The notes under the pieces: model-generated
The model's input: only the letters and a program-made list of their open reading frames with translations
What the model was told of the DNA's origin: nothing
The model's database searches: none
Assembly (NCBI GenBank): GCA_026122225.1
Contig: JANEZZ010001676.1
Coordinates: forward strand, 1,550,001 to 1,614,000
Length of the DNA: 64,000 bases
Direction of reading: 5' to 3'
DNA from: Heloderma charlesbogerti
Lineage: Eukaryota; Chordata; Lepidosauria; Squamata; Helodermatidae
Made by a program: the position numbers and the translations under genes
In this document: piece by piece, positions 37,301-44,624 of the stretch
Numbering within the stretch: the stretch's first letter is position 1
Layout: every line of letters starts with the position of its first letter

Positions 37301-38634
37301 AGCAGTTGTTTGTCCTCGAGCAACTAGCACTTGGAAGTATACTGTCTAGATAGATGGAGGTTCCACACAGTTACCACAGCCAACAGCTACTGATGGACCT
37401 TGTCTCCTCATCCATTGATTTATCTCAGCCCCTTTGAAAGCCATCTAAGGCTGTGGCTCTCATTGTATCTTGTGGCAGTGAAACCCACAAGCTAATTATT
37501 TCCTTCCTTCCTTCCTTCCTTCCTTCCTTCCTTCCTTCCTTCCTTCCTTACATTTCTATACCGCCCAATAACTGAAGCACTCAGGGTGGTTCACAAAAAT
37601 TAAAACCACAAGTACAGCATACAAACAATATAAAATATAAAAGCTTAAAACTACAGTATAAAAGTACAACCAACATAAAATCAAGCAGCAAAGCGAAGAT
37701 TTAAAATGCAGATTTAAAACACCAGAGCAAAAGGACTAGGAAGCTAAAATGCTAAAAGCCTAGAAAAATAAACAGGTCTTTACCTGGTGCCGGAAAGTGT
37801 ACAACATAGGCACCAGGTGAACCTCTCTAGGGAGCTCATTCCACAGCCGGGGTGCCACAGCAGAAAAGGCCCTCTTCCTGGTAGCCACCCGCCTCACTTT
37901 CTTTGGCAGGGGGTCACGGAAAAGGACCCCTGAAGATGATCCTAGGGTCTGGGAAGGTACATAGGGGAGGAGATGATATTTCAGGTAATCTGTTCCCCAG
38001 TTATTTAGGGCTTTGAATGTTAATACCAGCACTTTGAATCAGGCCCGGACATGGATTGGAAGCCAATGCAGCTGGAAAAGCACATAGTGTGAAAGACAGC
38101 TTTCTTTTGTTTAGTCTGAATCTACCATCAAGCAATTTCACTGGATGGACCCAGCTCCTAATACTATGAGAGGGGGAGGAAAATGTCTGTGTCAGCCTTC
38201 CCCAATCTCTTGTCCTTCAGATGTGTTGGACTACAGCCACCCCCATTCCCTTGCTAAAGGGAATGCATCCCCCAGCATCCCCCAGCCAGCTTGTTTTACA
38301 TACAGATGGCCCAGAATGTTTTGGATTTTGTGGAAAATGCAAACAGGCACCCCTGGGGGTAAAAACCTAATCAACAACAAAACAATCGACCATTTGCTGA
38401 CCTCCTCATGGTGCTGCAAAATGTGTTGCCAGCATCACGTACCCCATTTTGGTGTTTCCTCTCCTTGGGGTGGGATCATGTTCTGCTCACCTGGAGGGAG
38501 GCATTTCTCTCCTCCACCCCACCCCCAGCCCCAGCCCGTCTCTCCTGAAAGCTCGATTGATCTCATTGTCTCTCTCGTTTCCAGAGCAGTACAAGCTTCT
38601 TAGCGATCACATCGAACAGATGGCCGCTGAGTAG
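15981..38634 (+). CDS. KIAA0513: KIAA0513 complete coding region, 12 exons
   Basis: Joined exons 15981-16333, 21937-22036, 22985-23058, 24401-24471, 25164-25371, 27959-27999, 28154-28238, 29646-29723, 30283-30312, 35286-35366, 35864-35958 and 38585-38634 give 1266 nt: 421 residues plus TAG. The human protein, recalled from memory, is 411 residues and matches along the whole length, nearly identically in the middle and C-terminus ([45 protein letters not shown]). Every intron is GT-AG and phases agree at all 11 junctions. The protein has no signal peptide or membrane segment. Residues 1-117 are acidic and Ser-rich, residues 118-421 are the conserved core. The human protein is a cytoplasmic, brain-enriched protein of unknown biochemical role, grouped with the SBF-type myotubularin-related domain; that is recalled knowledge. 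Nothing suggests a broken gene. Confidence 0.96.
16425..16675 (+). mobile_element. LINE tail (L2-like), AT-rich
   Basis: Repeated TTTTAATTTATGTGTTTTTATG blocks (each variant short) followed by TTGTTAGCCGTCTTGAGTAC and TTGTTAGCTGCCTTGAGTGC: two tandem tail copies, about 90 bp after KIAA0513 exon 1. Confidence 0.55.
16745..16870 (-). mobile_element. SINE or LINE tail fragment
   Basis: TTATTTATTCATTACATTTA then ATGCCACCTTTCTTCC and GGAACTCAAGGTGGCTACAT. Confidence 0.55.
16920..17120 (-). mobile_element. CR1 LINE 3' UTR remnant
   Basis: CCTGACCATCTTGGCTGCCC then TGTCTGCATCCTTCCTAAAA, the inverted CR1 region upstream of its 3' end. Confidence 0.5.
17360..17565 (-). mobile_element. tRNA-derived SINE-2
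   Basis: Read on the minus strand it starts GTAGCTCAGTGGTAGAGCCC (A box) and has GGTTCAATCCCTGGC (B box), with the body ending AGACCAAGGGTCTGACTCTG toward the plus-strand left end. Confidence 0.8.
17566..18461. other. Intron sequence, no feature recognised
   Basis: Part of the 5.6-kb first coding intron of KIAA0513. Mostly unique. Confidence 0.45.
18462..18806. mobile_element. hAT-type MITE, family H
   Basis: Terminal inverted repeats CAGGGGTGCAGAACCTC and GAGGTTCTGTGCCCCTG match at 15 of 17 positions. Length 345 bp. Best-preserved simple copy of the family. Confidence 0.8.
18815..19050 (+). mobile_element. tRNA-derived SINE-1
   Basis: AGTATGGTGTAATGGGACTA, CACTGAGTGACTTTGGGCCA, then GGGTTCCTTGCAAGAGGAG and a GGATATAAATG...AATAAATAA tail. 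Confidence 0.8.
19340..19870 (-). mobile_element. L2-like LINE 3' end interrupted by SINE-1 (minus)
   Basis: The LINE part has CTATAGTGCCCAATAGCCA and then A-rich sequence. At about 19540-19765 an inverted SINE-1 (CTTGCAAGGAACCCAAGGCG) splits it, and A-rich LINE sequence resumes after it. Confidence 0.65.
20978..21565. mobile_element. DNA element family Z with purine-rich minisatellite
   Basis: Begins GGCAGGGGTCCCCAGCCTTT and has CACAAAATGGCTCCCACAG. The interior (21140-21560) is a run of imperfect units of roughly 60-75 bp, made almost only of A and G, around GGCTAGAGGCTGGGAGGGAG. A second copy is at 23188-23780. Confidence 0.65.
21937..22036 (+). CDS. KIAA0513: KIAA0513 coding exon 2
   Basis: Residues 118-151 after acceptor ATTCCAG. 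Matches the family block [11 protein letters not shown] followed by [13 protein letters not shown]. Donor CAG|GTGAGG leaves phase 0. An upstream ORF extending into the intron is a shadow. Confidence 0.95.
22379..22690 (+). repeat. Tandem repeat, unit about 70 bp, 4.5 copies, with CCAAT motifs
   Basis: Each unit carries CAGGGCTGTGCACAACACTG or a variant, then GATTGGTTGCC (an inverted CCAAT box), then a C/T tract. It lies in intron 2 of KIAA0513, about 300 bp before exon 3. The 144-codon ORF over it arises from the repeat. Confidence 0.88.
22985..23058 (+). CDS. KIAA0513: KIAA0513 coding exon 3
   Basis: Residues 152-175 plus two bases of the next codon. Contains [19 protein letters not shown], one of the most conserved blocks of the family. 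Acceptor TTGCAG, donor GA|GTAAGT. Confidence 0.95.
23106..23182. repeat. Short interspersed repeat (AAGTAAGCCC family)
   Basis: CACAATTCTGTACAGGTCTA then CAGAAGTAAGCCCTACTGAG and TAAGTGTGTATAG; same as 51748-51838. Confidence 0.65.
23188..23780. mobile_element. DNA element family Z, second copy
   Basis: Left end CAGGGTTCCCCAACTTTTTT; right end CACCATGCTGGGGACCC near 23760. Interior is a purine-rich minisatellite like the first copy. Confidence 0.65.
23790..24115. mobile_element. Non-autonomous DNA element, palindromic
   Basis: Contains GCGCATTTCGCACATATGC-type inverted blocks and ends CAGATGGGGGTGGGTTTGCA followed by CATCCCTACC. A related end is at 48800 (GTAGGGATGTGTGAACC). Confidence 0.5.
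24120..24325. mobile_element. hAT-type MITE, family H (partial)
   Basis: GCATTTTAACCTTTCAGAAC, then GGAACCCTGGAGGGCCAGAT, ending GGCCTGAGGTTCAACATCCT. Left end missing. Confidence 0.6.
24401..24471 (+). CDS. KIAA0513: KIAA0513 coding exon 4
   Basis: Residues 176-199. Encodes [18 protein letters not shown] and the YYHIG motif, whose Gly codon is split across the intron. Acceptor CTTTTAG, donor G|GTAAGC. Confidence 0.95.
25164..25371 (+). CDS. KIAA0513: KIAA0513 coding exon 5
   Basis: Residues 200-268. The intron before it ends CTGATAG and the exon itself begins GTAAGC; phase and homology require the boundary at 25163/25164. Encodes [18 protein letters not shown], a likely amphipathic helical region, then a basic tail. 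Donor GA|GTGAGT. A truncated CR1 element follows directly. Confidence 0.95.
25378..26155 (+). mobile_element. CR1 LINE 3' part, interrupted by a family H element
   Basis: ATGTTTAGCTTGGAGAAAAG and AGGGGAGATGCAATAGCACT are the C-terminal CR1 coding region. The 3' end has CTTCCAACTCTGATTCTGTA and ATTCTA. The CR1 is split at 25530/25880. Confidence 0.8.
25531..25879. mobile_element. hAT-type MITE, family H, nested in CR1, with 8-bp target duplication
   Basis: Begins CAGGGGTCTTGAACC and ends GGTTCTACACACCTG. Flanks TTCCAGAG (25523-25530) and CTCCAAAG (25880-25887) match at 6 of 8. CR1 sequence resumes directly after (GGTAGAATTAGAGCCAATGG). Confidence 0.8.
26157..26489. other. AT-rich intron sequence
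   Basis: No exon or identifiable repeat. Confidence 0.45.
26490..26870. mobile_element. Large imperfect palindrome (DNA element)
   Basis: The arms are inverted copies over more than 130 bp each: AGCAATTCCTGGGTTGTTCA with TAAACAAACCAGGAATTGCT, and CATTCCTGGGTTGTTCCGTG with CACAGAACAACCCAGGAACA. The centre (26640-26700) holds GGTTAAACAACCAGAGTTAA. Probably a non-autonomous DNA transposon able to form a long hairpin. Confidence 0.75.
27150..27850. repeat. Repeat-rich intron sequence
   Basis: Contains a (GAT)n run near 27212, an L2-like tail fragment, and blocks GGCCCCTGCCAAGGGCCC at about 27375 and CCAAGGGCCCTCCAAGACC near 27680 that look like the ends of another inverted-repeat element. Confidence 0.4.
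27959..27999 (+). CDS. KIAA0513: KIAA0513 coding exon 6 (41 nt)
   Basis: Residues 269-282, a charged Glu/Lys/Arg linker that is the least conserved part of the protein. The exon is too short to stand out as an ORF. It was placed by acceptor TTTTTTCTAG, donor CAG|GTGAGC, and the phase needed to join exons 5 and 7. Confidence 0.88.
28154..28238 (+). CDS. KIAA0513: KIAA0513 coding exon 7
   Basis: Residues 283-310. Begins [19 protein letters not shown] and ends HLKQQPIW with the Trp codon split. Acceptor CTTTGTAG, donor TG|GTAAGA. The acidic run is slightly longer than in the human protein as recalled. Confidence 0.94.
28361..29580. mobile_element. hAT-type MITE, family H, split by a CR1 insertion
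   Basis: Left end CAGAGGTGCAGGACCTT at 28361, right end GTTTCAACACCCCTA at 29580, flanked by AGCTAATG (28353-28360) and AGCTCATG (29581-29588), 7 of 8 identical. Element sequence breaks at about 28421 and resumes at about 29322. Confidence 0.78.
28422..29321 (+). mobile_element. CR1 LINE, 5'-truncated, about 900 bp
   Basis: Carries the C-terminal reverse-transcriptase region in pieces: [36 protein letters not shown] and [20 protein letters not shown]. Ends GGCCTTGTAGGCCCCTTCC then ACCCTACTATTCTATGATTC. The upstream reading frame has stops, so the copy is dead. Confidence 0.9.
29646..29723 (+). CDS. KIAA0513: KIAA0513 coding exon 8
   Basis: Residues 311-336, with the almost invariant [17 protein letters not shown]. 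Acceptor GTTTTGCAG, donor AG|GTAGGT; the Arg codon is split at both the 3' end of this exon and that of exon 9. Confidence 0.95.
30283..30312 (+). CDS. KIAA0513: KIAA0513 coding exon 9, 30-nt microexon
   Basis: Adds ten residues (337-346, core NAGEEEKT) corresponding to the human SAGEEEEK segment. Acceptor CGCTCCAG, donor AG|GTGTGT. Its length is a multiple of three and the flanking phases match, so skipping it would keep the frame. Confidence 0.88.
30442..30756. mobile_element. hAT-type MITE, family H
   Basis: CAGCGGTGTTGGAACCTCAG on the left, GGCTGAAAGAGGTTTGATAA then CCCTG on the right. Lies just after the microexon of KIAA0513. Confidence 0.72.
30757..32574. other. Intron sequence, no feature recognised
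   Basis: Mostly unique. No exon with both splice signals and family homology was found. Confidence 0.45.
32575..32850 (-). mobile_element. tRNA-derived SINE-1 with internal partial duplication
   Basis: Inverted copy with CACTCTAACCACTATACCAC (about 32622) and again CACTCTAACCACTACACCAC (about 32820). The A-box end therefore occurs twice, indicating a SINE inserted into a SINE or an internal duplication. Confidence 0.72.
33070..33155. mobile_element. Palindromic MITE, family A (short)
   Basis: CCCTTCAGATGTGTAGGACT, ACAACTCCCAGCC, then CATCTGGAGTGGGGAAGGCT: the two arms with most of the centre deleted. Confidence 0.65.
33310..33670 (+). mobile_element. CR1-like LINE 3' end
   Basis: GGGAGCTTCAGGACAGATAA, ACTTCTTCATACAGCGCATA, GGTTGGCCACTGTGTGAACA and GGTCTGATCCAGCAGGGC, then the TTCTTATT tail. 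Confidence 0.8.
33671..35285. other. Intron sequence, otherwise featureless
   Basis: Last part of KIAA0513 intron 9. Apart from the 35-bp LINE piece, no repeat or exon was recognised. Confidence 0.45.
34437..34471 (+). repeat. Isolated 35-bp copy of part of the neighbouring LINE end
   Basis: Identical to 33418-33452 (contains ACCAACTTGGATGGCTTTAA) but with unrelated sequence on both sides. Confidence 0.7.
35286..35366 (+). CDS. KIAA0513: KIAA0513 coding exon 10
   Basis: Residues 347-373, encoding [20 protein letters not shown] followed by the ITFGQLG motif. Acceptor TTCACAG, donor GG|GTAAGT. It follows the longest intron inside the coding region apart from the first (about 5 kb). Confidence 0.95.
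35620..35815 (-). mobile_element. tRNA-derived SINE-2 (diverged)
   Basis: GCTGCCTTACACCAGGTCAG then TAGCCCAGGATTGTC at one end; CTCAGCCTCTGCGCTATGGC (A box region) at the other. Ends about 50 bp before KIAA0513 exon 11. Confidence 0.6.
35864..35958 (+). CDS. KIAA0513: KIAA0513 coding exon 11
   Basis: Residues 374-405, with [19 protein letters not shown] followed by [11 protein letters not shown]. Acceptor CCCCACAG, donor G|GTAAGG. Near identity to the human segment as recalled. Confidence 0.95.
36268..36645 (-). mobile_element. CR1-like LINE 3' end
   Basis: Inverted copy: GAACATAAGAAGAGCC, GGATCAGACCAAGGGTC, TCCAGCATTCTGTTCACAC, through to GAAGAAGTCTTTCCTTTTAT. Confidence 0.8.
36656..36735 (+). 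mobile_element. L2-like LINE tail
   Basis: GAGCTTCGGCTATTGGGCGG followed by TATAGAAATGAAATAAATAA. Confidence 0.7.
36915..37280. mobile_element. hAT-type MITE, family H
   Basis: GTAGAACCTCAGGCCCGGGA on the left, GAAATGAAAGAGGCTTGATG on the right, interior GGCTTTTGTGCAGTCCCCCC typical of the family. Confidence 0.68.
37498..37549 (+). repeat. (TTCC)n microsatellite
   Basis: About 12 uninterrupted CTTC units, at the 3' tail of the inverted LINE that follows. Confidence 0.92.
37550..38100 (-). mobile_element. L2-like LINE 3' end
   Basis: On the minus strand the last coding part reads [20 protein letters not shown], then a KTCLFF ending, a signature of the C-terminus of L2-type LINEs. The tail runs into the microsatellite. 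Confidence 0.75.
38195..38290. mobile_element. Palindromic MITE, family A (partial)
   Basis: CAGCCTTCCCCAATCTCTTG, CAGATGTGTTGGACTACAGC, then CCCCAGCATCCCCCAGCCAG. Confidence 0.55.
38585..38634 (+). CDS. KIAA0513: KIAA0513 coding exon 12 and stop
   Basis: Encodes the C-terminus [15 protein letters not shown] and TAG at 38632-38634. Acceptor CGTTTCCAG. Confidence 0.95.
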
Positions 38635-39704
38635 TGCCGCGACCTGCTCGCTGCGACCAGGAAATCAGGAGAAGAAGCCGGCGGGGGTGAAAGATGTAAA
38701 ACCCCATCTCTGAGACTACCTGAAACTTAAGATGGGCTTTTAAAAAAACCCCACAAAACCAACAGACACTGCGATGAACCCGCATGCTCGTCATCAAACC
38801 GTGTAGAGCTGCGCTGTGCAGCCCATAGATGTAAGAGCTCCGCAATCAAAAGACGCCCACTCTCTTCTGCAGCCTCCTCCTCCTCCTCCTTCCCCTTATG
38901 CCTTTCCGTACAAACTGATGGACCTAACCGCATTCTGGGGAATTGTCTGCCTGTTAGACAGAGTGGGGAGAGAGCCTAGCATATTCATATAGCTGGAAGG
39001 CTGAGTTTTTGAGGATCCCCCCCCTGCATTGCTGCCAAACATTTTTAGCAGCAAATGGCTGCCAAGCGTAAAAGTAGATGCAGGCAAGGGATGCAAGAGG
39101 GTAGGGAAGAGGGGAAATGCAGCCTTGCTTGATGCTTGTATTATTCTGGAAAGCCAGGGATCTCGGAGAAAGTAGGGTTCTGTAGACCTGGGGGGCCTGA
39201 TGCAAATCTTCCTGATGGGAGGATATATATTTAGCAGGCAGGCAGGAATGGGGCTATAGTGTCTCTGCATGTTTTGAGTTTGGAAAACCTGTGGCAGGCA
39301 GGCCAGGCCCAGGTTCCATCCCCCTGCAGCAGTTTTAGCAAGTCCTGTCCTGCACCATGTTTTGTTTCAGCGAGTTCTGGCACAGCCAGGAATGTTTTGC
39401 CAGGCACGTTCTGTTACCCTCTTGCTTGCTTCAGAGCAAAGGTGGAGACAGGCCCTGAGAGAGCTCTCAGTAGGGCTGCCAACTTCTTTCAAAGGGCCTG
39501 ATGGATCTGCTGTCCCAAACAGTCCTAGGAAGAAAAACCCTGCACAACAACATCCCTGGCAGGGGCGGCGTTAATTCGTTAGTTACATCCCGTTTCTCTG
39601 CTTTGCATGTAAACATTTTGGAGCTTTTGCTGTTAGTCTGAGTGGCCAAAGCTAAATCTGCAGGGAGTTGCCACAGGGCACTACCACTTTTCAAGTTTGT
39701 AAGA

Positions 39705-39710
39705 AATAAA
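39705..39710 (+). terminator. KIAA0513: Candidate proximal poly(A) signal of KIAA0513
   Basis: AATAAA about 1.07 kb after the stop codon. Would give a short 3' UTR isoform. Confidence 0.35.
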
Positions 39711-40664
39711 AAGGTTGGGAGCAGCAATGTATCTTCTTGGTGGTATAACCTAAATCTCCTTTGGACCATGTGATTTTGAGAAGTATGCTCTGTGCCCTCT
39801 TTCAGCCTTTATGAGAAGCCAGCCCCAGTTCACAGAACCGTTCTTTAAAAACAATTGGGCGGGTGATTCCGCTCAGCAGTGTGGAATTAGGGCCACAGGA
39901 CTCCTCACCTCCTGGCATGACACACTTTGCAAAGGTTTTCCAGAGGACTGCATTCTCAACGCTTGTCTGTGGGCTAACGTACATGCTGCATTGAATGCGT
40001 AGTATGTATTCTGATCCTTTTTTTTTTTTTAACTTTAGTTTAAACGCGCGGGCCCTCAGTCCATACTGAGACTGCCATGCATGGGTAGAGGGGGTTAAAC
40101 TTTTCCATCCAAGCACTTTCCCCTGCTAAATTCTCCCCACCCCACACAGGGGCTAAAGAAAGGGGAAAGAAACCTCCATTGGCACCACTGGAGGTTTTTT
40201 TTCTTTCTTTAGACTCCGCACAGGGAAAGGGACAAATTTAGCAGGAAAAAGCAGCTGGGTGGAAAGGTGTAATCCCCTCCCCACCCACAAGTACTGGTTC
40301 CGATCTGGACCGGGGTCCCATGCACTTGCATTAAAGTACAAAAAACCATTAGGATCACCTACGCACTGCACATTTAACTGTGTGTGGTTTAGTCCTGAGC
40401 ATTTGCAAGACAGTTCCAACCCCAACTGTGACGGTGAATCATTCCAGGGGTTGTGGAGGGAGTGTCATGTGAACATGCGTTGGGTGCATTCTTTTGACAC
40501 CTTCCGAAAGCCAGCAGGAGAGCCGGGTGCCCTAAAGTGTAGGGATCCCAAGCACACAACGGCTTCTCATCCCATGGAAAATATGTTGCTGCTACTTTGC
40601 TGTTGATTGCCTTGAAGGATGTTTTGCCCACATGTGTGCTTGCTTGTGTGTTTTCCAGTACCTC

Positions 40665-40748
40665 CAACAGCCTGACCCAATCTGGTGACCTCCAGATGTG
40701 TTGGGCTACAACATCTGGCGAGCACCGGGTTGGGGAAGGCTGAACTGC
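40665..40748. mobile_element. Palindromic MITE, family A (short), in the probable 3' UTR
   Basis: CCTCCAGATGTGTTGGGCTA directly followed by CATCTGGCGAGCACCGGGTT and GGGGAAGGCTGA: a short, nearly perfect hairpin. Confidence 0.65.
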
Positions 40749-41867
40749 AACATCCCTCCTGTCTTAATTCCTTCTGCAGGGTCTCTTTTCGTGTCCCTGC
40801 ATTTTTCTCTGTGTCCAGGAGAGGGTGCAAGGAGAGCAGGTTTCAGGGATGGTTCCCTGTTCTGTCTTGTGGGTAAAGAATTCCTAGGTGCTTTTTTGTT
40901 GTTGTTGCCCTGTTTGAAACCCAACTAGTCAGTCTGATAGAATTGATCATTGTGTGAGCTATGCTTGGACAGCGTGGGCTTCTGCGAAGAAGAATCGGAC
41001 AAGTTTGTATGGCTTTGACTACACTGATGTAGTCTGGTTAAACACATCGGCCATCCCAGATTCTACAAAGACGGGAAAACCTTCTTCTCAAGAACGTTTA
41101 ACAGATCTTTCCAGGATCTTTTTCCCTTGAGAAGCCATTATGCGAGAGAATGAGATTAGCACTGCCTCAGGGAGCCTCCTTTTTGAGTTGCAAAAATAAT
41201 CAGAAAAAATCACGAGTTTAATGTTTGCAGCTTACCAGGAGGGTATATATTTTTAGAGCATCCCACCCCTTTCCAGTCATGCATGCTTAAAATGGAAAGG
41301 GTGAACTACTATTCTTAAGGTGCTCGAGTGTGCAAATGTTTTATTTGAGTAATCGCTTCTCTGCATTTTAGCTTGCCAGCCTTTCTTCCAGGTAGGGGTG
41401 TGCGTGCGTGTGCGTGTGTGTGGCTTGAAAGTATGCTCCTGTGTTCCAAGAAGGACTCCCACAGGTCATCAATCAGCCAGACTATTTAATTACCCACCCA
41501 CCCATCCAAGGAGGCTGCTGATGAACCCCGTTTCCCCTCTCTCCATCCTCTTCCTTCCCCCTCTCCACCCACCATCAGAAGACCCTCCTCTCACTGAATT
41601 CCTTCTTGAGCTCCCTGTACCTTTATGGAGTCAATTCAGCCTGGGGACTAGAGGAAAGGGGAAGAGGAAGACTGTGTTGGCAAGAGAAGTTCCCACCCTG
41701 GTCTTGCTCGGGTGTTGCTGTCTCTGTTCCTCCTCACCCCACCCTCGAATTCTCTCAAGGTGTTCCAGGGATTTCAGAGGAAGGGGAGAATTGCCATTGG
41801 GGACCGCAAGGTTTTACCCCTGCAGGAGGCCTGCTTTGGCATAAGAACTATAATTTACTAAGGCCTA

Positions 41868-41945
41868 GGGCAGCCTTCCCCAAACTGGCACCCTCCAGAG
41901 GACTTAGACTACAGTTCCCATCATCCCCCACCCCATGGTGTTGTG
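41868..41945. mobile_element. Palindromic MITE, family A (half), in the probable 3' UTR
   Basis: GCAGCCTTCCCCAAACTGGC then ACTACAGTTCCCATCATCC. Confidence 0.6.
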
Positions 41946-42324
41946 ACCCTCTACAGTATTTTAAATGTGGCTGTACGACTCTCCATCGTTCCCCTCCATA
42001 ATGCTATAATTTACTACGCATTCCATATAATCTTTCCCAACAAAGAATTTAGAAGTTTGAAAAGAGTTAAAAGGTTGAAATTCGAGGAACAAGAATGTAC
42101 TTTTTTTCTTTGTGTGGATGGTAGTTGTTTTTGTTGTTTCCTAACTCGGTAGAACTCCTTGCAGTCTTGAAAAGAAGGGGATGTTTAGCAGAGAGGACTA
42201 CATTGTCTGTGGCATAATTCCTGCCTTCTCTGACTTGTTCTGGCCCATGGCATAAGGGATGTTTTTTGGACTCTGAACAAGGCTAGTCATCTGTGCATTG
42301 TGGAGCATAAGAGATGGGTTCCTC

Positions 42325-42690
42325 CTCTGCGGAAATAAAGCCTGTGCATTTGACGCTGACTTGCTGCCTTCAAGTTGAGCCTTCTGTAATGATACAGCAT
42401 TTGAATATAATCCAACAAGTCATTCATGATCTTGATATAGCCAATACCAAGTGACGGCACATTCCAATTATTGTGCTCTGCCATATCCTAAGTAACTCTG
42501 TTAAAAAGGAAATAGAGCCTGTGCATTTGATGCTGACTTTGCTGTGTTCAAATTGAGCCTTCTGTAATGATACAGTATTTGCTTACAGCCAACACATCAT
42601 TCATGATCTTGATGTAGCCAATACCAAATGATGTCACATTCCAGTTACTGTGCTCTGTCCCTCTCTGTATCCTAAATAACTCTGTTAAAA
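42325..42690 (+). repeat. Tandem duplication, two units of about 175 bp
   Basis: Unit 1 begins about 42335 and unit 2 about 42512, both starting GCCTGTGCATTTGA. Shared blocks in the same order include TTGAGCCTTCTGTAATGATA, CATTCATGATCTTGAT and AACTCTGTTAAAAA. The copies differ by scattered substitutions and small indels, so the duplication is not recent. It lies in the probable 3' UTR of KIAA0513. Confidence 0.85.
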
Positions 42691-42711
42691 ATTATAGTTT
42701 TGAATAGAGAT

Positions 42712-42873
42712 GTGAAGGCTTGGGAAAAACTGGAGGAAACCCTTAAAAAATTGTTTTGGGGGGGAATGCTTTTTTCCAAATTTTCCAAAAATCCCAAGAA
42801 TTTCCCCCCAATTTTGGGAGATACTTCCCCCCATTTCTTTCCTGGATTTTTTTCCAGGCCTTCACATCTCTAG
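42712..42873. mobile_element. Small inverted-repeat DNA element
   Basis: Ends are inverted copies: TAGAGATGTGAAGGCTTGG on the left and CCAGGCCTTCACATCTCTA on the right, about 160 bp apart, with a T/C-rich centre. Typical of a non-autonomous DNA transposon (MITE). Confidence 0.7.
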
Positions 42874-44210
42874 TTTTAAGAGAAATGTACATATTATGTT
42901 CAGACTCTGTACATTCCACATGTTTTATTTCTTCCATTACTGATCCGGAGGAGTCACAGCTGACCCAAATGTCCATAATGCCTGCACTAGGGCCACTCTT
43001 TTGTTTTTAAGGTTTCTCCTCCATGTTGCCCGCAGTGAAGAGGTGGCATAAATCTTCCGGAACAGCTTCGTATCAATTTGGCACACCATCACAAGCATTC
43101 AAGAACCATGTTCACCAATAACACTCCAGCCTGCCCTCTGTTGTTTGATGTAGTTGCTTCACAATGGGCAAAATGTTGTAATTCTCATCCCAGGAAAGGA
43201 TGAGGATCCATCCTCTTGGACGATGAGTGTCCATTCTAAGATGGCTTTTGTGTGGATTTCTCCATTGATTCCTAGCGGCTGTTGCAAACTTATTGGGGGA
43301 AACACTCACTGTATGATTATCCGTCCATCGAATGTCGGCAGGACTATATTAATCTCCTATGCATATTGTCAAGTGGCATTTTATACCTTAATCTCTCCAG
43401 GGCTCTTGTAAAAAGTGAAAATGTGAATCTTTTATTTCTAATTATGCTGTTGAACCTTGGGGGCTGGGGGGGTTAGAAGGAAGCACTGAGCCAAACATGA
43501 ACTAGGAACACAATTTCATGTGGATAATTGAATAGGTGAACATTGTCTACATGAAGTTGGGTGTTATTTCTTGCATTTCCAAGGACTGCTGGCCTGAGGG
43601 GACTGAATCGGAAGGCTTGCTTTTATTTGGGGTGGGGGGCAGTTAACTGCTATGAAAGTTTTCTTTCTACTTCCAGTGAGAAGTAATTTTATTGCCTGGA
43701 ACTGAAGAAGTGACACCTTCACAACCAATCCATCGTCCTTTTTCTGCTGCTGACTTTTCATTAATGTGCAACTTAAAGGGCCTCCCCTCTCTTGCCTCTC
43801 TCTTTCCTGTTACTCCCTCCCCCTGATCTCTTCCAACACTAGAAATATCTAGCTATGAAGACTCTCTCTTTTTGTTAAGAAATATCTCTAGAACCCCATA
43901 TGATACCGTTGTAAGCCAAATGTTTCAATGTATTATCTCCATATAACAAGTAACTGTGGGTTTCACTGACGTTTCAGAATGCTATATTTGACTGTTTTAT
44001 ATCCATATACAATGAGATATATTCATCTACGTTCTGTTGTTTTGGATACTATGTGCTGCCATGTTCTGATGTTTTGGTGTGATTGTGTGATGACTGCTGC
44101 GTTGTACCGAGACTGTGCAGCTTTCGTAACCTTTATAGGATATTGTTGTTTTTAACTGCTGTAGTGAAAACATTTCAAGACCTGATTTATGAAAGGATGG
44201 GGGGAATGGA

Positions 44211-44216
44211 AATAAA
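44211..44216 (+). terminator. KIAA0513: Candidate distal poly(A) signal of KIAA0513
   Basis: AATAAA preceded by repeat-poor sequence and followed within about 15 bases by a GTTGTTTTG stretch that could serve as the downstream U/GU-rich element. Confidence 0.5.
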
Positions 44217-44624
44217 ACGTTGTTTTGAACCCCATACTGAATCCACTCTCTCTTCCATTCTGAGCACATGCATACCTCTGCATTTCATTCCAGATATGTC
44301 TGCACTGTTTCAGGTTGGAGGTCATGTCAATGCTGTGCGCTGGCTCAGTTGTGGTGAGGGCTTGACATTGCTGGATGTTTCTGTAGTTTGGGTTGCAGGA
44401 TTTTACTAGAGGTCAGATCTTTAACAGGGGACTGAGCTGGTCAGGTTTCACAGGGAAGCCAGATGGGCATAGATCAGCACCATGGAATGCTCCAAATGGG
44501 GCTGGAAGCCAGAGAGGGCTGTCTGTATGTTGCTCCAATAAGGAGCAGAGCAAGACTGAGCCTTAAATAAGTGTTTGGCTGCTTTAGGTTGGTTGAGCTC
44601 ACATCCGCACTGACTGAGCCATTG

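Larger units (their letters stand above)
38635..44230 (+). other. KIAA0513: Probable long 3' UTR of KIAA0513
   Basis: No coding exon is seen here. Two AATAAA signals are plausible: 39705-39710, and 44211-44216, after which the sequence changes to repeats. The second would make a 3' UTR of about 5.6 kb; the human transcript also has a long one (recalled). The stretch 42,880-44,230 is AT-rich, repeat-poor and unique-looking, as expected of UTR. Two palindromic element remnants (near 40,670 and 41,870), a tandem duplication (42,325-42,690) and a small inverted-repeat element (42,712-42,873) lie within it. Exact ends need transcript data. Confidence 0.5.
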
